From: Streptomyces geranii
Lineage (GTDB): Bacteria > Actinomycetota > Actinomycetes > Streptomycetales > Streptomycetaceae
Assembly (NCBI RefSeq): GCF_002954775.1
Contig: NZ_PJME01000033.1
Coordinates: 43,711-107,710 of the forward strand
Direction: 5' to 3'
DNA length: 64,000 bases
Positions within the stretch are counted from its first letter, which is position 1; the number at the start of each line of letters is the position of its first letter. A model generated the notes under the pieces. It was given only the letters and a program-made list of their open reading frames with translations. It did not search any database and was not told where the DNA came from. Positions 8,623 through 18,300 of the stretch are shown one piece after another. A program made the position numbers and the translations under genes.

Positions 8623-9813
8623 ATGCGTACCACCGTCGGCATCATCGGAGCCGGCCCGGCCGGGCTCCTGCTCGCGCGGCTGCTCCACAACGCCGGTATC
8701 GACTCGGTCGTCCTGGAGAGCCGCGACCGGGAGTACGTGGAGCACCGGCAGCGGGCCGGGATCCTGGAGCAGGGGACCGTCGACGTGCTGCGCGCGGCCG
8801 GGGCGGGCGCCCGTATGGACCGCGAGGGCCTGCGCCACGACGGCATCGAGCTGCGCTACGACCGCAGGCGCCACCGCGTCGACTTCCCCGCCCTCACCGG
8901 CGGCCGGTCCGTGATGGTGTACGCGCAGACCGAGGTCTGCAAGGACCTCATCGCCCTCCAGCTGGCGGAGGGCGGCCCCCTCCTCTTCGAGGCCGAGGCG
9001 CTCGCCGTGGAGGGACTGGAAGGGCTGGAAGGGGCGGGCGGCGGGAGTCCTCGTGTCCGGTTCCGGTACGAGGGGCGTGAGGACGTACTGGAGTGCGACT
9101 ACGTCGTCGGGTGCGACGGCTTCTGGGGGGTGGCCCGTACGGCGATCCCCGCCGAGCTGACCCGGGTGTTCGAGCGGTCGTACCCCTTCGGCTGGCTCGG
9201 CATCCTCGCCGACGTACCGCCCTCGCACGACGAGCTGGTCTACGCCCGCCACGACCGCGGTTTCGCCCTCCTCTCCATGCGCTCCCCGTCCGTCTCGCGC
9301 CTCTACCTCCAGGTCCCGGACGGCACCGACGCCGAGACGTGGAGCGACGAGCAGATCTGGGACGAGCTGGAGCGGCGCTTCGAGACCGCCGACGGCTGGA
9401 AGCTCGACCGGGGACCCATCACGCAGAAGTCGGTGACCCCGATGCGCAGCTACGTCCACGAGCCGATGCGGTACGGACGGCTGTTCCTGGCCGGGGACGC
9501 CGCGCACATCGTGCCGCCGACCGGCGCCAAGGGGCTCAACCTCGCCGTCGGGGACGTGGTGACCTTCGCGCGGGCACTGACGTACGAGAAGGAGACGGGA
9601 TCGGCGGAGCTGCTCGACTCCTACTCCGAGACCTGTCTGCGCCGGGTCTGGCAGGCCGAGCGGTTCTCGTACGACATGACGACCCTGCTGCACCGCTCCC
9701 CGGACGCCACCCCCTTCGACGACCGGCTGCAGCTGGCGCGGCTGGAGCGGATCGCAGGCAACCGTGCCGCGGAGACCGACCTCGCCGAGGGGTACACGGG
9801 CTTCCCGCTGTAG
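8623..9813 (+). CDS. pobA: 4-hydroxybenzoate 3-monooxygenase
   Basis: This flavoprotein hydroxylates 4-hydroxybenzoate to protocatechuate with NAD(P)H and O2, feeding the beta-ketoadipate pathway. The 396-residue length fits p-hydroxybenzoate hydroxylase. The FAD-binding GxGxxG motif GIIGAGPAGLLLARLL is at residues 6-21, the DG fingerprint DYVVGCDGFWGVAR near residue 160, and the second FAD motif GRLFLAGDAAHIVPPTGAKG near residue 286. The arginine in EHRQRAGILEQGTV matches the conserved substrate/FAD region of the family. ATG 8623 has a short GAAGGGAACG purine stretch upstream. The gene is monocistronic here, and protocatechuate genes are not in the window. Alternative: a closely related aromatic hydroxylase with a different phenol substrate. 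Confidence 0.93.
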   Translation: MRTTVGIIGAGPAGLLLARLLHNAGIDSVVLESRDREYVEHRQRAGILEQGTVDVLRAAGAGARMDREGLRHDGIELRYDRRRHRVDFPALTGGRSVMVYAQTEVCKDLIALQLAEGGPLLFEAEALAVEGLEGLEGAGGGSPRVRFRYEGREDVLECDYVVGCDGFWGVARTAIPAELTRVFERSYPFGWLGILADVPPSHDELVYARHDRGFALLSMRSPSVSRLYLQVPDGTDAETWSDEQIWDELERRFETADGWKLDRGPITQKSVTPMRSYVHEPMRYGRLFLAGDAAHIVPPTGAKGLNLAVGDVVTFARALTYEKETGSAELLDSYSETCLRRVWQAERFSYDMTTLLHRSPDATPFDDRLQLARLERIAGNRAAETDLAEGYTGFPL

Positions 9814-9923
9814 CGTGATCGTGACAGGACAAGGGAAAGATCCTCCCCAAGCACTAGGGTCAATCCTTTGCCCACCTATTACTCTTGAGCCAAGGCCACG
9901 CAGGGTGGCCATGGAGGAGTGAA

Positions 9924-10832
9924 ATGAGGAGCAGCAACCCGGTCTTCTCGCGACGGGGGTTCAGCCGCGACAACGGCTACGCGGGCTTCAACACCGCGCC
10001 GCAGGCCGGGGGCGCCGCTGTCGGTACGCAGTCGGGCAACCCGTATGCGGACCAGCAGGCCCAGCAGGGCGGCAACCCGTACGCGACCAACCCCTACGCC
10101 CAGCAGGACCTTCAGCACGGCGCACCGCCGCAGGCCCCGGCCACCACCGGCCGGATGACCATCGACGACGTCGTCATGCGGACCGCCACCACCCTCGGGA
10201 TCCTGGTCGTCACGGCCGCGCTCGCCTGGGCGCTGCTGCCGGTCGACGACGCGAACATCGGCCGGTCGTACGGCATCGCCATCGGCGCCGGTCTGGTCGC
10301 GATGGTCCTGGGCCTCGTCCAGTCCTTCAAGCGCAAGGCCTCGCCCGCGCTGATCGTGACGTACGCGGCGCTCGAGGGTGTCTTCCTCGGCGTCGTCTCC
10401 AGCGTGGTCGACAACCGCATCGCGAGCGGTGCGGCCATGCAGGCCGTGATCGGCACGCTGGCGGTCTTCACCGCCGTGCTCGTGGCGTACAAGGCCGGCT
10501 GGATCCGCGTCAACCGCCGCTTCTACGGCTTCGTGATGGCCGCCGCGCTCGGCTTCGTGCTGCTCATGGCGGTGAACCTGCTGTTCGCCGTCTTCGGCGG
10601 CGGTGACGGCCTCGGCTTCCGCAGCGGCCCGCTCGGCATCATCTTCGGGGTCATCGGCATCCTGCTCGGTGCGTGCTTCCTGGCGCTCGACTTCAAGCAG
10701 GTCGAGGACGGCATCGCCTACGGCGCACCGCGCGAGGAGGCGTGGCTGGCGGCCTTCGGTCTGACGATGACGCTGGTCTGGATCTACCTGGAGTTCCTGC
10801 GGCTGATCGCCATCCTTCAGGGTGACGACTAG
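9924..10832 (+). CDS. Bax inhibitor-1/YccA family integral membrane protein
   Basis: The protein has 302 residues. About 75 N-terminal residues are hydrophilic and rich in Gly, Gln, Asn and Pro, with the repeated motif GNPYA. Seven hydrophobic segments follow (for example TLGILVVTAALAWALLPV, residues about 88-105, and GFVMAAALGFVLLMAVNLLFAV). The acidic residue pair near the end of the BI-1 fold appears in CFLALDFKQVEDG. The family comprises pH-gated ion or calcium leak channels; the substrate in actinobacteria is not established. ATG 9924 is preceded by GGAGGAG at 9913-9919; an in-frame GTG/ATG upstream has no such site. A strong hairpin follows the stop. Confidence 0.88.
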   Translation: MRSSNPVFSRRGFSRDNGYAGFNTAPQAGGAAVGTQSGNPYADQQAQQGGNPYATNPYAQQDLQHGAPPQAPATTGRMTIDDVVMRTATTLGILVVTAALAWALLPVDDANIGRSYGIAIGAGLVAMVLGLVQSFKRKASPALIVTYAALEGVFLGVVSSVVDNRIASGAAMQAVIGTLAVFTAVLVAYKAGWIRVNRRFYGFVMAAALGFVLLMAVNLLFAVFGGGDGLGFRSGPLGIIFGVIGILLGACFLALDFKQVEDGIAYGAPREEAWLAAFGLTMTLVWIYLEFLRLIAILQGDD

Positions 10833-10856
10833 TACCGCTGCTTCCAGTAGGCAGTG

Positions 10857-10888
10857 AAAGGGCCCCGGGGTCACTCCCGGGGCCCTTT
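10857..10888. terminator. Bidirectional terminator
   Basis: AAAGGGCCCCGGG (10857-10869) is perfectly complementary to CCCGGGGCCCTTT (10876-10888), with loop GTCACT. The A/T flanks let it act for both convergent genes. Confidence 0.88.
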
Positions 10889-10908
10889 GTCGTGTGCGCC
10901 CCGGGCTC

Positions 10909-11139
10909 TCAGAGGAGCTTGCGCGCGGCCCTCCTCATGTCGTACTCGTGAATGATCGCCTTGGCGTGGCCGTACGCGAGATTGTGCTCGTGCCGGAGCC
11001 AGCTGACCTTCTCCTCGAAGCGGAAGAGGGAGGGGCCTTCGTCGACGGTGCGCAACCAGTCGGCTACTTCACGACCGGTGCAGTGGGGGATGCGGGCGAG
11101 CATGTTGCGGTGGGTCTCCTCGGAGAGGACGTGGGACAT
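10909..11139 (-). CDS. Small DUF4287-family protein
   Basis: This 76-residue cytosolic protein of unknown function ends with a segment typical of the DUF4287 family: VSWLRHEHNLAYGHAKAII, where the YGHAxAI core is conserved. I chose ATG 11139 because GGAGG (inside CGGAGGCGCCG) precedes it at good spacing, and the sequence upstream in the same frame is low-complexity and Pro/Arg-rich. It converges on the YccA-like gene and diverges from the small gene at 11244. No catalytic residues can be proposed. Confidence 0.8.
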   Translation of the reverse strand: MSHVLSEETHRNMLARIPHCTGREVADWLRTVDEGPSLFRFEEKVSWLRHEHNLAYGHAKAIIHEYDMRRAARKLL

Positions 11140-11243
11140 CGGCGCCTCCGGACGCAAAGGGGATGTAAGCCGGTCCTTCACGCCACCGTGCCTCAGGGTT
11201 GGGGCATTGGCAACAGTCCAGGTACGACCGTTAGTCTCGCGGC

Positions 11244-11555
11244 GTGCTGGATACCTCGCCTTTGACGCGCGCAGTGGATCACTTTGCCGACCGTTTGCGG
11301 GCGGCGCCGCAGAGCCGGCTGCAGAGGGGCGCTGCCGCTGAGGCGTTGGGGCTGGCCAGGGAGTTGGCACTGCGTGCCCAGCGGGTGGAGTTGCCTGGGG
11401 AGGAGCCTCGGGTGATGCCTGACGCGGGGATGTTCGCGGCGGCTGATCAAGTGACTGTGGCCGCGCATGATTTGGCGTTGGTGGTGCGGAGCGAGGGGGA
11501 GTTGGCTTCGGCGCTGGCGTTGGTTGCGGAGGCGCAGCAGCGGGCGGGGGTTTGA
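11244..11555 (+). CDS. Small conserved hypothetical protein
   Basis: The predicted protein has 103 residues, is helix-rich and contains no cysteine or membrane segment. It begins LDTSPLTRAVDHFADRLRA and has alanine/leucine-rich helices to the end. The start is GTG 11244 with no clear Shine-Dalgarno upstream, so a leaderless message is possible. Codon third positions are strongly G/C but with more GTG and TTG than in the neighbours. I do not recognise a function. It is followed by a tandem 118-base intergenic repeat that begins right at its stop. Confidence 0.6.
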   Translation: MLDTSPLTRAVDHFADRLRAAPQSRLQRGAAAEALGLARELALRAQRVELPGEEPRVMPDAGMFAAADQVTVAAHDLALVVRSEGELASALALVAEAQQRAGV

Positions 11556-11786
11556 GGGGTTCGTTGGCGGCTTGCGGTGGGTGGGGGCTGGTCGCGCAGT
11601 TCCTCGCGCCCCTAAAGGCGGGGGGTTTCGGGGCACGGTGTTTGAAGGCCCGGTCTGCTGCCGCGGGGGTTTGAGGGGTTCGTTGGCGGGTTGCGGTGGG
11701 TGGGGGCTGGTCGCGCGGTTCCTCGCGCCCCTAAAGGCAGGGCGCTTCGGGTCGCGGTGCTTTGAGGCTTGGCCCGCTGCCGTGCC
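11551..11786. repeat. Tandem duplication of a 118-base intergenic unit
   Basis: Two near-identical units start with GTTTGAGGGGTTCGTTGGCG at 11551 and 11669. Each contains the core GGGGGCTGGTCGCGC followed by GTTCCTCGCGCCCCTAAAGG. The same core recurs near 51565 and, inverted, near 52960. The spacer 11556-11862 contains nothing else that I recognise. Confidence 0.8.
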
Positions 11787-11862
11787 CGCGAGCAACCGTC
11801 ACCCCGACCAGCCCCGCCCGCGCCCGCGAACCGTCATCGCCCGGCCATCCCCCAGCCCCGTG

Positions 11863-12660
11863 CTACAGGGACGCTATGACCCTGTCCGCCAGGACGTACA
11901 CCGTTTCCTCGCCGCATTCGAAGGTGAGGGCGTAGGCGCCCGAGATGCCGGAGCCGCCCAGGAGGACCGGGGTTTCTCCTGACCTCAGGGCCGCGGAGAG
12001 GCGTTCCGCTGTTTCGCGGTGGCCCGGGGTCATGCAGAGGGTCGTGCCGTCGGTGAAGACGTAGACGTCGAGGGTGCCCAGGGGGCCGGGGCGGACGTCG
12101 GCGAGGGCAGTGCGGGTCTCGGCCAGGTCCTCCAGGCAGGCGACCGTGCGTTCGTGGTCGTTCACGATGGGCGACTGGGCCGGGACGAAGTCCGGGTGCG
12201 AGGGGTGCCGGCGGCGGGCCGCGGCCAGTTCGGCCGAGTCTCCCGCGAACTCGTCCGGCTCCGTGCTGGGCTCCGTCACCGGTTCCAGGGACTCCAGACC
12301 CGCGAAGTCCGCCGGACGCGGCAGGAACAGTTCGCTGTCGGGGAGGCCGAGCAGGGAGGGGGCGTCGGAGGCGTCACGTGCCTCCTGGGCGGCCCAGAAG
12401 GCACGGGCCTCGGCAAGCTCCCGCTCCCGCTCCTCCGCGAGCGCCTCGGCCACCGCAGCGCGTATCTCGGCGGTGTCACGGGACGTGCGGGCCTGCGGCA
12501 CGAGACCCTGCGCGCCGACGGCGAGACTCTGGGCGGCCAGCTCGGTGTGCAGGGCCGCGATCTGTCGACGCAGCCCCAGCAGGGTGCGCAGAACGGCGAC
12601 GCCCACAGCCGTGGTGACGGTGGCTGTGGCGAGCAGCAGAGCAAGAGGCGTAGCGCTCAC
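11863..12660 (-). CDS. Conserved hypothetical protein with N-terminal membrane anchor
   Basis: The protein has 265 residues. Residues 5-28 (PLALLLATATVTTAVGVAVL) form one membrane segment. An alanine/glutamate-rich stretch, probably coiled coil (residues about 30-95), follows. The C-terminal globular domain of about 120 residues contains NDHERTVACLEDLAETRTAL, and its last 60 residues are rich in beta-type segments (YVFTDGTTLCMTPG, VYVLADRVIASL). It is therefore probably membrane-tethered with a cytosolic domain. I do not recognise a family or function. The gene is alone on its strand; the start ATG 12660 gives the anchor at the expected N-terminus. Confidence 0.72.
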   Translation of the reverse strand: MSATPLALLLATATVTTAVGVAVLRTLLGLRRQIAALHTELAAQSLAVGAQGLVPQARTSRDTAEIRAAVAEALAEERERELAEARAFWAAQEARDASDAPSLLGLPDSELFLPRPADFAGLESLEPVTEPSTEPDEFAGDSAELAAARRRHPSHPDFVPAQSPIVNDHERTVACLEDLAETRTALADVRPGPLGTLDVYVFTDGTTLCMTPGHRETAERLSAALRSGETPVLLGGSGISGAYALTFECGEETVYVLADRVIASL

Positions 12661-12857
12661 TGACGTACTCCCGGTTCAAAGTCGACCCCCGACTTCCTAC
12701 ATCAGCTTGAAGGGTGGACTAACCACCTGTCAGTGCGTAACGTCACGAAACGGACAGGACTTTGGGCCCGATGTTTGGGGTCGAACCCCAGCTGACCTGC
12801 GCAAATACCTCTCCGGAGCGAGATAGGTCACATCCTGGGCGAGATTGGATCACAAAT

Positions 12858-12894
12858 CGGCCCGGAACCCCGGTGGTTGCGGGGTTCCGGGCCG
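12858..12894 (-). terminator. Terminator of the thiolase gene
   Basis: CGGCCCGGAACCCCG (12858-12872) is perfectly complementary to 12880-12894 with a seven-base loop. Read on the minus strand it is followed by ATTTGTG, and it lies just after the thiolase stop. Confidence 0.85.
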
Positions 12895-12926
12895 GATGTT
12901 CACTCAGGGTTTCCGGTCAACTACCG

Positions 12927-14147
12927 TCAGCTCAGGCGCTCGATGACCATCGCCATGCCCTGGCCGCCGCCGACGCACATCGTCTCCAGGCCGAACTGCT
13001 TGTCGTGGAACTGGAGGGAGTTGATGAGCGTGCCGGTGATGCGCGCGCCCGTCATGCCGAAGGGGTGGCCGACCGCGATGGCGCCGCCGTTGACGTTCAG
13101 CTTCTCCAGCGGGAGGCCGAGGTCGCGGTAGGAGGGGATCACCTGGGCGGCGAACGCCTCGTTGATCTCGGCGAGGTCGATGTCGTCGATGGTCAGGCCC
13201 GCGCGGCGCAGCGCCTGCTGGGACGCCTCCACCGGGCCGAGGCCCATGATCTCGGGGGAGAGGCCCGAGACGCCGGTCGACACGATCCGGGCCAGCGGGG
13301 TCAGGCCCAGCTCGGCGGCCTTGGTGTCGCTCATGATGACGACCGCCGCCGCGCCGTCGTTCAGCGGGCAGCAGTTGCCGGCCGTGACCAGTCCGTCCGG
13401 CCGGAACACCGGCTTGAGCCCCTGGGTGCCCTCCAGCGTGATGCCCGCACGCGGACCGTCGTCCTTGCTGACCACCGTGCCGTCGGGCAGCGTCACCGGG
13501 GTGATCTCGCGCTCCCAGAAGCCGTTCTTGATGGCTTCCTCGGCGAGGTTCTGCGAGCGCACGCCGAACTCGTCCATGTCGAGCCGGGTCACGCCCTTGA
13601 TGCGGGCGAGGTTCTCGGCGGTCTGCCCCATCGAGATGTAGGCGTCCGGCACGAGACCGTCCTCGCGCGGGTCGTGCCAGGAGGTGCCCTCCTGCTCGGC
13701 GACGGCGGCCGTACGGGCCTCCGCCTCGGCGAAGATCGGGTTCCGCGTGTCCGGCAGCGAGTCCGAGTTGCCCTTGGTGAACCGCGACACCATCTCGACC
13801 CCGGCCGAGATGAACACGTCGCCCTCGCCCGCCTTGATGGCATGCAGTGCCATGCGGGAGGTCTGGAGCGACGAGGAACAGTAACGGGTGATCGTGCAGC
13901 CGGGCAGGTAGTCCATGCCCATCTGTACGGCGACGATCCGCCCGAGGTTGTTGCCCTGCTCGCCGCCGGGCAGACCGCAGCCGAGCATCAGGTCGTCGAT
14001 GTCCCGCGGGTCCAGCTCGGGGATCTTCGCCAGCGCGGCCTGGATGATCGTGGCGGTGAGATCGTCCGCGCGCAGCTCCTTGAGGGAGCCCTTGAAGGCG
14101 CGGCCGATGGGGGAGCGGGCGGTCGAGACGATGACGGCTTCCGGCAT
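12927..14147 (-). CDS. Acetyl-CoA C-acyltransferase (thiolase)
   Basis: This 406-residue type II thiolase catalyses reversible thiolytic cleavage or condensation of acyl-CoA, in fatty-acid beta-oxidation or acetoacetyl-CoA formation. The nucleophilic cysteine is in TITRYCSSSLQT near residue 90. The conserved histidine is in GGAIAVGHPFGMTGAR near residue 355, and the second catalytic cysteine is in CVGGGQGMA near the C-terminus. NEAFAAQ, the third thiolase signature, is also present. The start ATG 14147 gives the usual MPEAVIVSTARSPIG. It is alone in its transcript, bounded by a strong terminator downstream and a LysR gene upstream in the same direction but 126 bases away. Biosynthetic versus degradative role cannot be decided. 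Confidence 0.93.
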   Translation of the reverse strand: MPEAVIVSTARSPIGRAFKGSLKELRADDLTATIIQAALAKIPELDPRDIDDLMLGCGLPGGEQGNNLGRIVAVQMGMDYLPGCTITRYCSSSLQTSRMALHAIKAGEGDVFISAGVEMVSRFTKGNSDSLPDTRNPIFAEAEARTAAVAEQEGTSWHDPREDGLVPDAYISMGQTAENLARIKGVTRLDMDEFGVRSQNLAEEAIKNGFWEREITPVTLPDGTVVSKDDGPRAGITLEGTQGLKPVFRPDGLVTAGNCCPLNDGAAAVVIMSDTKAAELGLTPLARIVSTGVSGLSPEIMGLGPVEASQQALRRAGLTIDDIDLAEINEAFAAQVIPSYRDLGLPLEKLNVNGGAIAVGHPFGMTGARITGTLINSLQFHDKQFGLETMCVGGGQGMAMVIERLS

Positions 14148-14273
14148 GACGGCTCCATTGGCGTACGGGGGTGAGCGGACCTGCTTGGGAAGTTACCCGT
14201 ACGTATGGCCTCGGTCACGGGTGTGGCGGTGTGACTAGGGCCGCACTTTTCTAAGCGCTTGCTCAGAGGCTGC

Positions 14274-15242
14274 TCAGGGGTGCTGGTGTGTCGGCAGCAG
14301 GCCCCGCCCCTCCAGCCACTCCCAGTACACCCCCGCCCGCTGCACCTCCGCCCAGTACCCCTTCGTGAGCGTGTCGTGGAGCGCGGGCGCATGCTCGGCG
14401 AGGGGGCTGTCCGCCGCCCACACCAGGCGTTGCCGCACGCCCATCGGGTCGCCGGTCAGCGGCCGTACGACGACTCCCTCGCGCTCGGTCACCAGCGGGT
14501 GGGCGAGGGCGACCCCGTGACCCTGGCCGACCAGCGGGAACACCACGCTCCCGCTCAGCCGCTGCACCCGGCGCGGGACGAACCCGGCCCGGCGGCACGC
14601 GGTCCGGAACTGCGCCCGCATCCGTACGTCCTTGTTCTCCCCGGCGAGCCAGGCCTCGTCGGCGAGCGCGGTGAGCGGGATCTCGGGCCGGGCGGCGAGC
14701 GGGTGCCGTTCGGAGATCAGCACGAAGACGGGGTCCACGGCGAGAAGGGCGTCGCTGAGGCCGGGGCGCAGCGGGATCTCGTACTCCGGGTAGTCGACGA
14801 CCAGCCCGAAGTCCAGGCGGCCGGTGGCGAGCAGTTCGAGCTGCTCCTCCTCCGTGTCGCAGGTGTGCAGGGTGATCTCGGCCCGGGGGAGCAGCCGGCG
14901 CGCGGTGGTCACGAGCACGGCGGTGAGCGGGCCGGGGACCGAGCCGAGCCGGACGGTGGTCAGGTCGCCGTCGCCGGGGCCGCGCTGCCGTACGTCACGC
15001 ATGAGGTCCTCGTGGGCGGTGAGGATGCCGTGCGCGTGCGCCAGGACCATCGCGCCGAACGCCGTCGGCCGGGAGCCGCTGCCGTCCCGTACGAACAGCG
15101 AGCCGCCCAACACGCGCTCGATGCGCTGGAGTTGGGCGGTCAGCGCGGGCTGGGTGAAGCCGAGGGACGCGGCGGCGCGGGTGATGGAGCCGGTGTCGGC
15201 GATGGCGTTCAGGACGCGCAGGTGGCGGATCTCCAGATCCAT
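14274..15242 (-). CDS. LysR-family transcriptional regulator
   Basis: The protein has 322 residues. The N-terminal winged HTH covers residues 1-60, with the classic recognition region SITRAAASLGFTQPALTAQLQRIE. A LysR substrate-binding domain (two alpha/beta lobes) extends from about residue 90 to the end. It is divergent from the adjacent subtilase gene (105 bases between the two starts), so that gene may be its target, as LysR proteins often regulate divergent neighbours. The thiolase downstream on the same strand is another possible target. The effector is unknown. The family start ATG 15242 (MDLEIRHLRVL) is unambiguous. Confidence 0.92.
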   Translation of the reverse strand: MDLEIRHLRVLNAIADTGSITRAAASLGFTQPALTAQLQRIERVLGGSLFVRDGSGSRPTAFGAMVLAHAHGILTAHEDLMRDVRQRGPGDGDLTTVRLGSVPGPLTAVLVTTARRLLPRAEITLHTCDTEEEQLELLATGRLDFGLVVDYPEYEIPLRPGLSDALLAVDPVFVLISERHPLAARPEIPLTALADEAWLAGENKDVRMRAQFRTACRRAGFVPRRVQRLSGSVVFPLVGQGHGVALAHPLVTEREGVVVRPLTGDPMGVRQRLVWAADSPLAEHAPALHDTLTKGYWAEVQRAGVYWEWLEGRGLLPTHQHP

Positions 15243-15347
15243 AGCGCGATGTTATGGGCGGTTGGGAGTACCCGGAAGATCGCCTCGGGCGGGACAGTCG
15301 GACGCGACCGGAGTCACGACCGTCACCACCGCAGCAGTGGAGGCCGT

Positions 15348-18300
15348 ATGTCCCGCATGTCCCGAAGACTGAGCGGCGCGCTGGTAACGGCCTTGCTGGT
15401 GCAGGGAGTTGTGGCGGTCACGCCCGCGTCCGGCGCCACGGAGACGGACACGACCGCCGTCCCCGTCTGGACCGGTGGCTCCGGGCAGCGGGCAGCCACC
15501 ACCCACCGGGTCACCCTCGTCACCGGCGACCGCGTGGAGGTGTCGGGGGCCGCCGTCGCGATCGAGCCGGGGCCGGGGCGCGAGGCGGTCGGCTTCCAGC
15601 AGCTGGAGCGGGACGGTCATCAGTACGTCGTACCGAACGACGCCCGCCCGCTGGTCGCCGGCGGGCAGGTGGACGAGCGGCTGTTCGATGTGACGGGGCT
15701 GGTCGCGGCCGGGTACGACGACGCGAGTACGGCCGTACTGCCGACGATCGTCACGTACACCGACCCGGCGCTCGGCGCCCGCAGCCTGCGCGCGGCGGAC
15801 GGCGCACGCGTGACCCGCGCCCTGCCGTCCGTCGACGGCGCGGCGGTGGCCGTGGGCAAGGAGACCGCGGGTGCCTTCTGAGACGGGGTGACCGCGGGCG
15901 GCCGTACGGGCGGACTGCGTGCCGCGAGCGGTGTCGCCAGGCTCTGGCTGGACGGCAAGCGGCAGGTGAGCCTGGACCGGAGTGTGCCGCAGATCGGTGC
16001 GCCGACGGCCTGGCGGGCCGGGTACGACGGCACCGGCGTCACGGTCGCCGTCCTGGACACCGGTGTCGACGCGACCCACCCCGACCTGGCCGGACGTATC
16101 AAGGAGGCCGTGAACTTCACGGACGCGCCCGACGCCGACGACACGGTCGGGCACGGCACGCATGTCGCGTCGACGGTCGCGGGCGGCGGCGCCAGGTACA
16201 AGGGGGTCGCGCCGGGGGCCTCGCTGCTGATCGGCAAGGTGTGCCCGGACCGTTCCTGCCCGGACTCGGCGATCCTGGCCGGGATGGAGTGGGCGGCGCC
16301 CCGCGCGCAGGTCGTCAGCATGAGCCTCGGCGGTGACGACACCCCGGGCGAGGACGTCCTCGAAGAGGCCGTGAACACGCTGACGGCGAAGACCGGCGCC
16401 CTCTTCGTGCTCGCCGCGGGCAACGACGGCAGCGCGGACGGCTCGGTCGACTCGCCGTCCACGGCGGACGCCGCGCTGTCGGTGGGCGCGGTCGACAAGC
16501 AGGACGTGATGGCGTCCTTCTCCAGCCGGGGCCCGCGCGCGGACGGCGCGGTCAAGCCGGAGATCACGGCACCGGGCGTCGACATCGTCGCGGCCCGGGC
16601 GGCCCACGCGGGCAGCGACTACGTGGAGGTCGAGCCGGGCTACACCTCGGTCTCGGGTACGTCCATGGCGACCCCGCATGTGGCGGGCGCGGCGGCGCTG
16701 CTCGCCGGGCAGCACCCGGCCTGGCGGGCGGCCGAGCTGAAGGCGGCCCTGATGGCGTCGGCGACGCCGACCCCCGGCGCGAACGTCAATGCCCAGGGCG
16801 CGGGCCGCACGGACGTGGGCCGGGCGGTGCAGCAGGCGGTCCTGCCCACCCCGGCCGCCCTCGCCCTGGGCACGCAGGAGGCGCCGGCCGAGGACGACGT
16901 ACCGGTGGTCAGGACGGTGACGTACCGGAACGAGGGCGCGGCCCCGGTGACCCTGGACTTCGCGGCGCGGGTGACGGGCCCGGGCGGGGCCGCCGCCCCG
17001 GCAGGCATGTTCACGGTGAGCCCCGCGCTCGCGACGCTCCCGGCGGGCGGCTCGACGACGGTGACGGTGACCGCGGACACGCGCGTGCAGAGCGCGACGG
17101 GCGTCTTCGAGGGCGCGCTGGTGGGCACGGACGCGACGGGCGGCGTATCGGTCCGGGTACCGCTGACGATCACGAAGGCGACCCCCACGCACAAGCTGAC
17201 GGTCAGGGTCGTCGACCGCGCGGGCAACCCGGCGGCGAACTACTGGACCGACATCATGAGCCTGGACGGCTCGACGTACCGCTTCGTCTACGACCCCTCG
17301 GGCTCCGGCACGGTGTCCCTCCCGGCGGGCCGCTACACGGTGGACGCGTCGGTGATCACGGCGGCGGACGGCAGTACGACTTTGCTGGCCCGCCCCACCC
17401 TCACGGTGACCGGCGACACGGAGATCGTCCTCGACGCCCGCACGGCCACCGCCGTCTCGGCGACCCTCCCGCGCAAGGACGCGAGCCTGCGCCTGGCCTC
17501 GGTCGGCTTCCGCCGCACCCTGACCAACGGGATGGGCTTCGGCCTCCGGGCCACCGCCGACTCCTTCGACAAGCTGTTCACGGGTGCCGTCGGGGACGAC
17601 GCGGGCCCCGGCGAGGGCGCGCTGGTGGCGGACGTACGCGGCTTCTGGGCGAAGAAGGGCGCGGACGGCACGTACAACGACTCGCCGTACGAATACGTGC
17701 TCGTGTGGTTCGAGCGGGGGCATCTGCCGACGGACTTCAGCAGGGTGGTGCGGCAGGGCGAACTGGCGGAGCTGAAGCAGCGGTACTACGGGGTGACGGC
17801 GGCGACTGCTCCGGGTGCCGGTTCGAGGGCGTTCCAGCACAACTTCGGCTTCCCGCCGGAGGGCGGGAGCGCGCTGTCGGCGGGCGCGATCTGGTTCGAC
17901 ACCCCGGGCAGCGGCCGGACCCTGTACTACAAGGCCGACGACGTGCGGTGGGAGACGCGGTACAACCAGTACGCGGCCGACGGCACCTTCCAGACCCAGT
18001 TCTGGTCCAAGGACTACGAGACCTTCGCGCCCGGCAGGCGCTACACGGTGACCTGGCAGAAGGCGGTACCGGGCCCACGCTTCGGCCGCCTCACGTTCGT
18101 CGCCCGCGAGGGCAACCGCCTCTCCTTCAACGTCCCGATGGCCGGCGACCGGGCGGGCCACACGGGCTACTCCCTGTACGACAGGAGCCGGGTCGCCTTC
18201 TACTACGGCGACCAGAGACTCGTGGAGCTGAACTACCCCTGGACGGACGCCTCGGGCATCGTCCCGGCGACGGAGGCGCCCTACCGCCTGGAGTACTCCG

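Noticed and set aside
15252..18161. 969-codon minus-strand open frame across the subtilisin region
   Set aside because: It overlaps the protease catalytic motifs on the other strand and has Arg-rich, motif-free composition.
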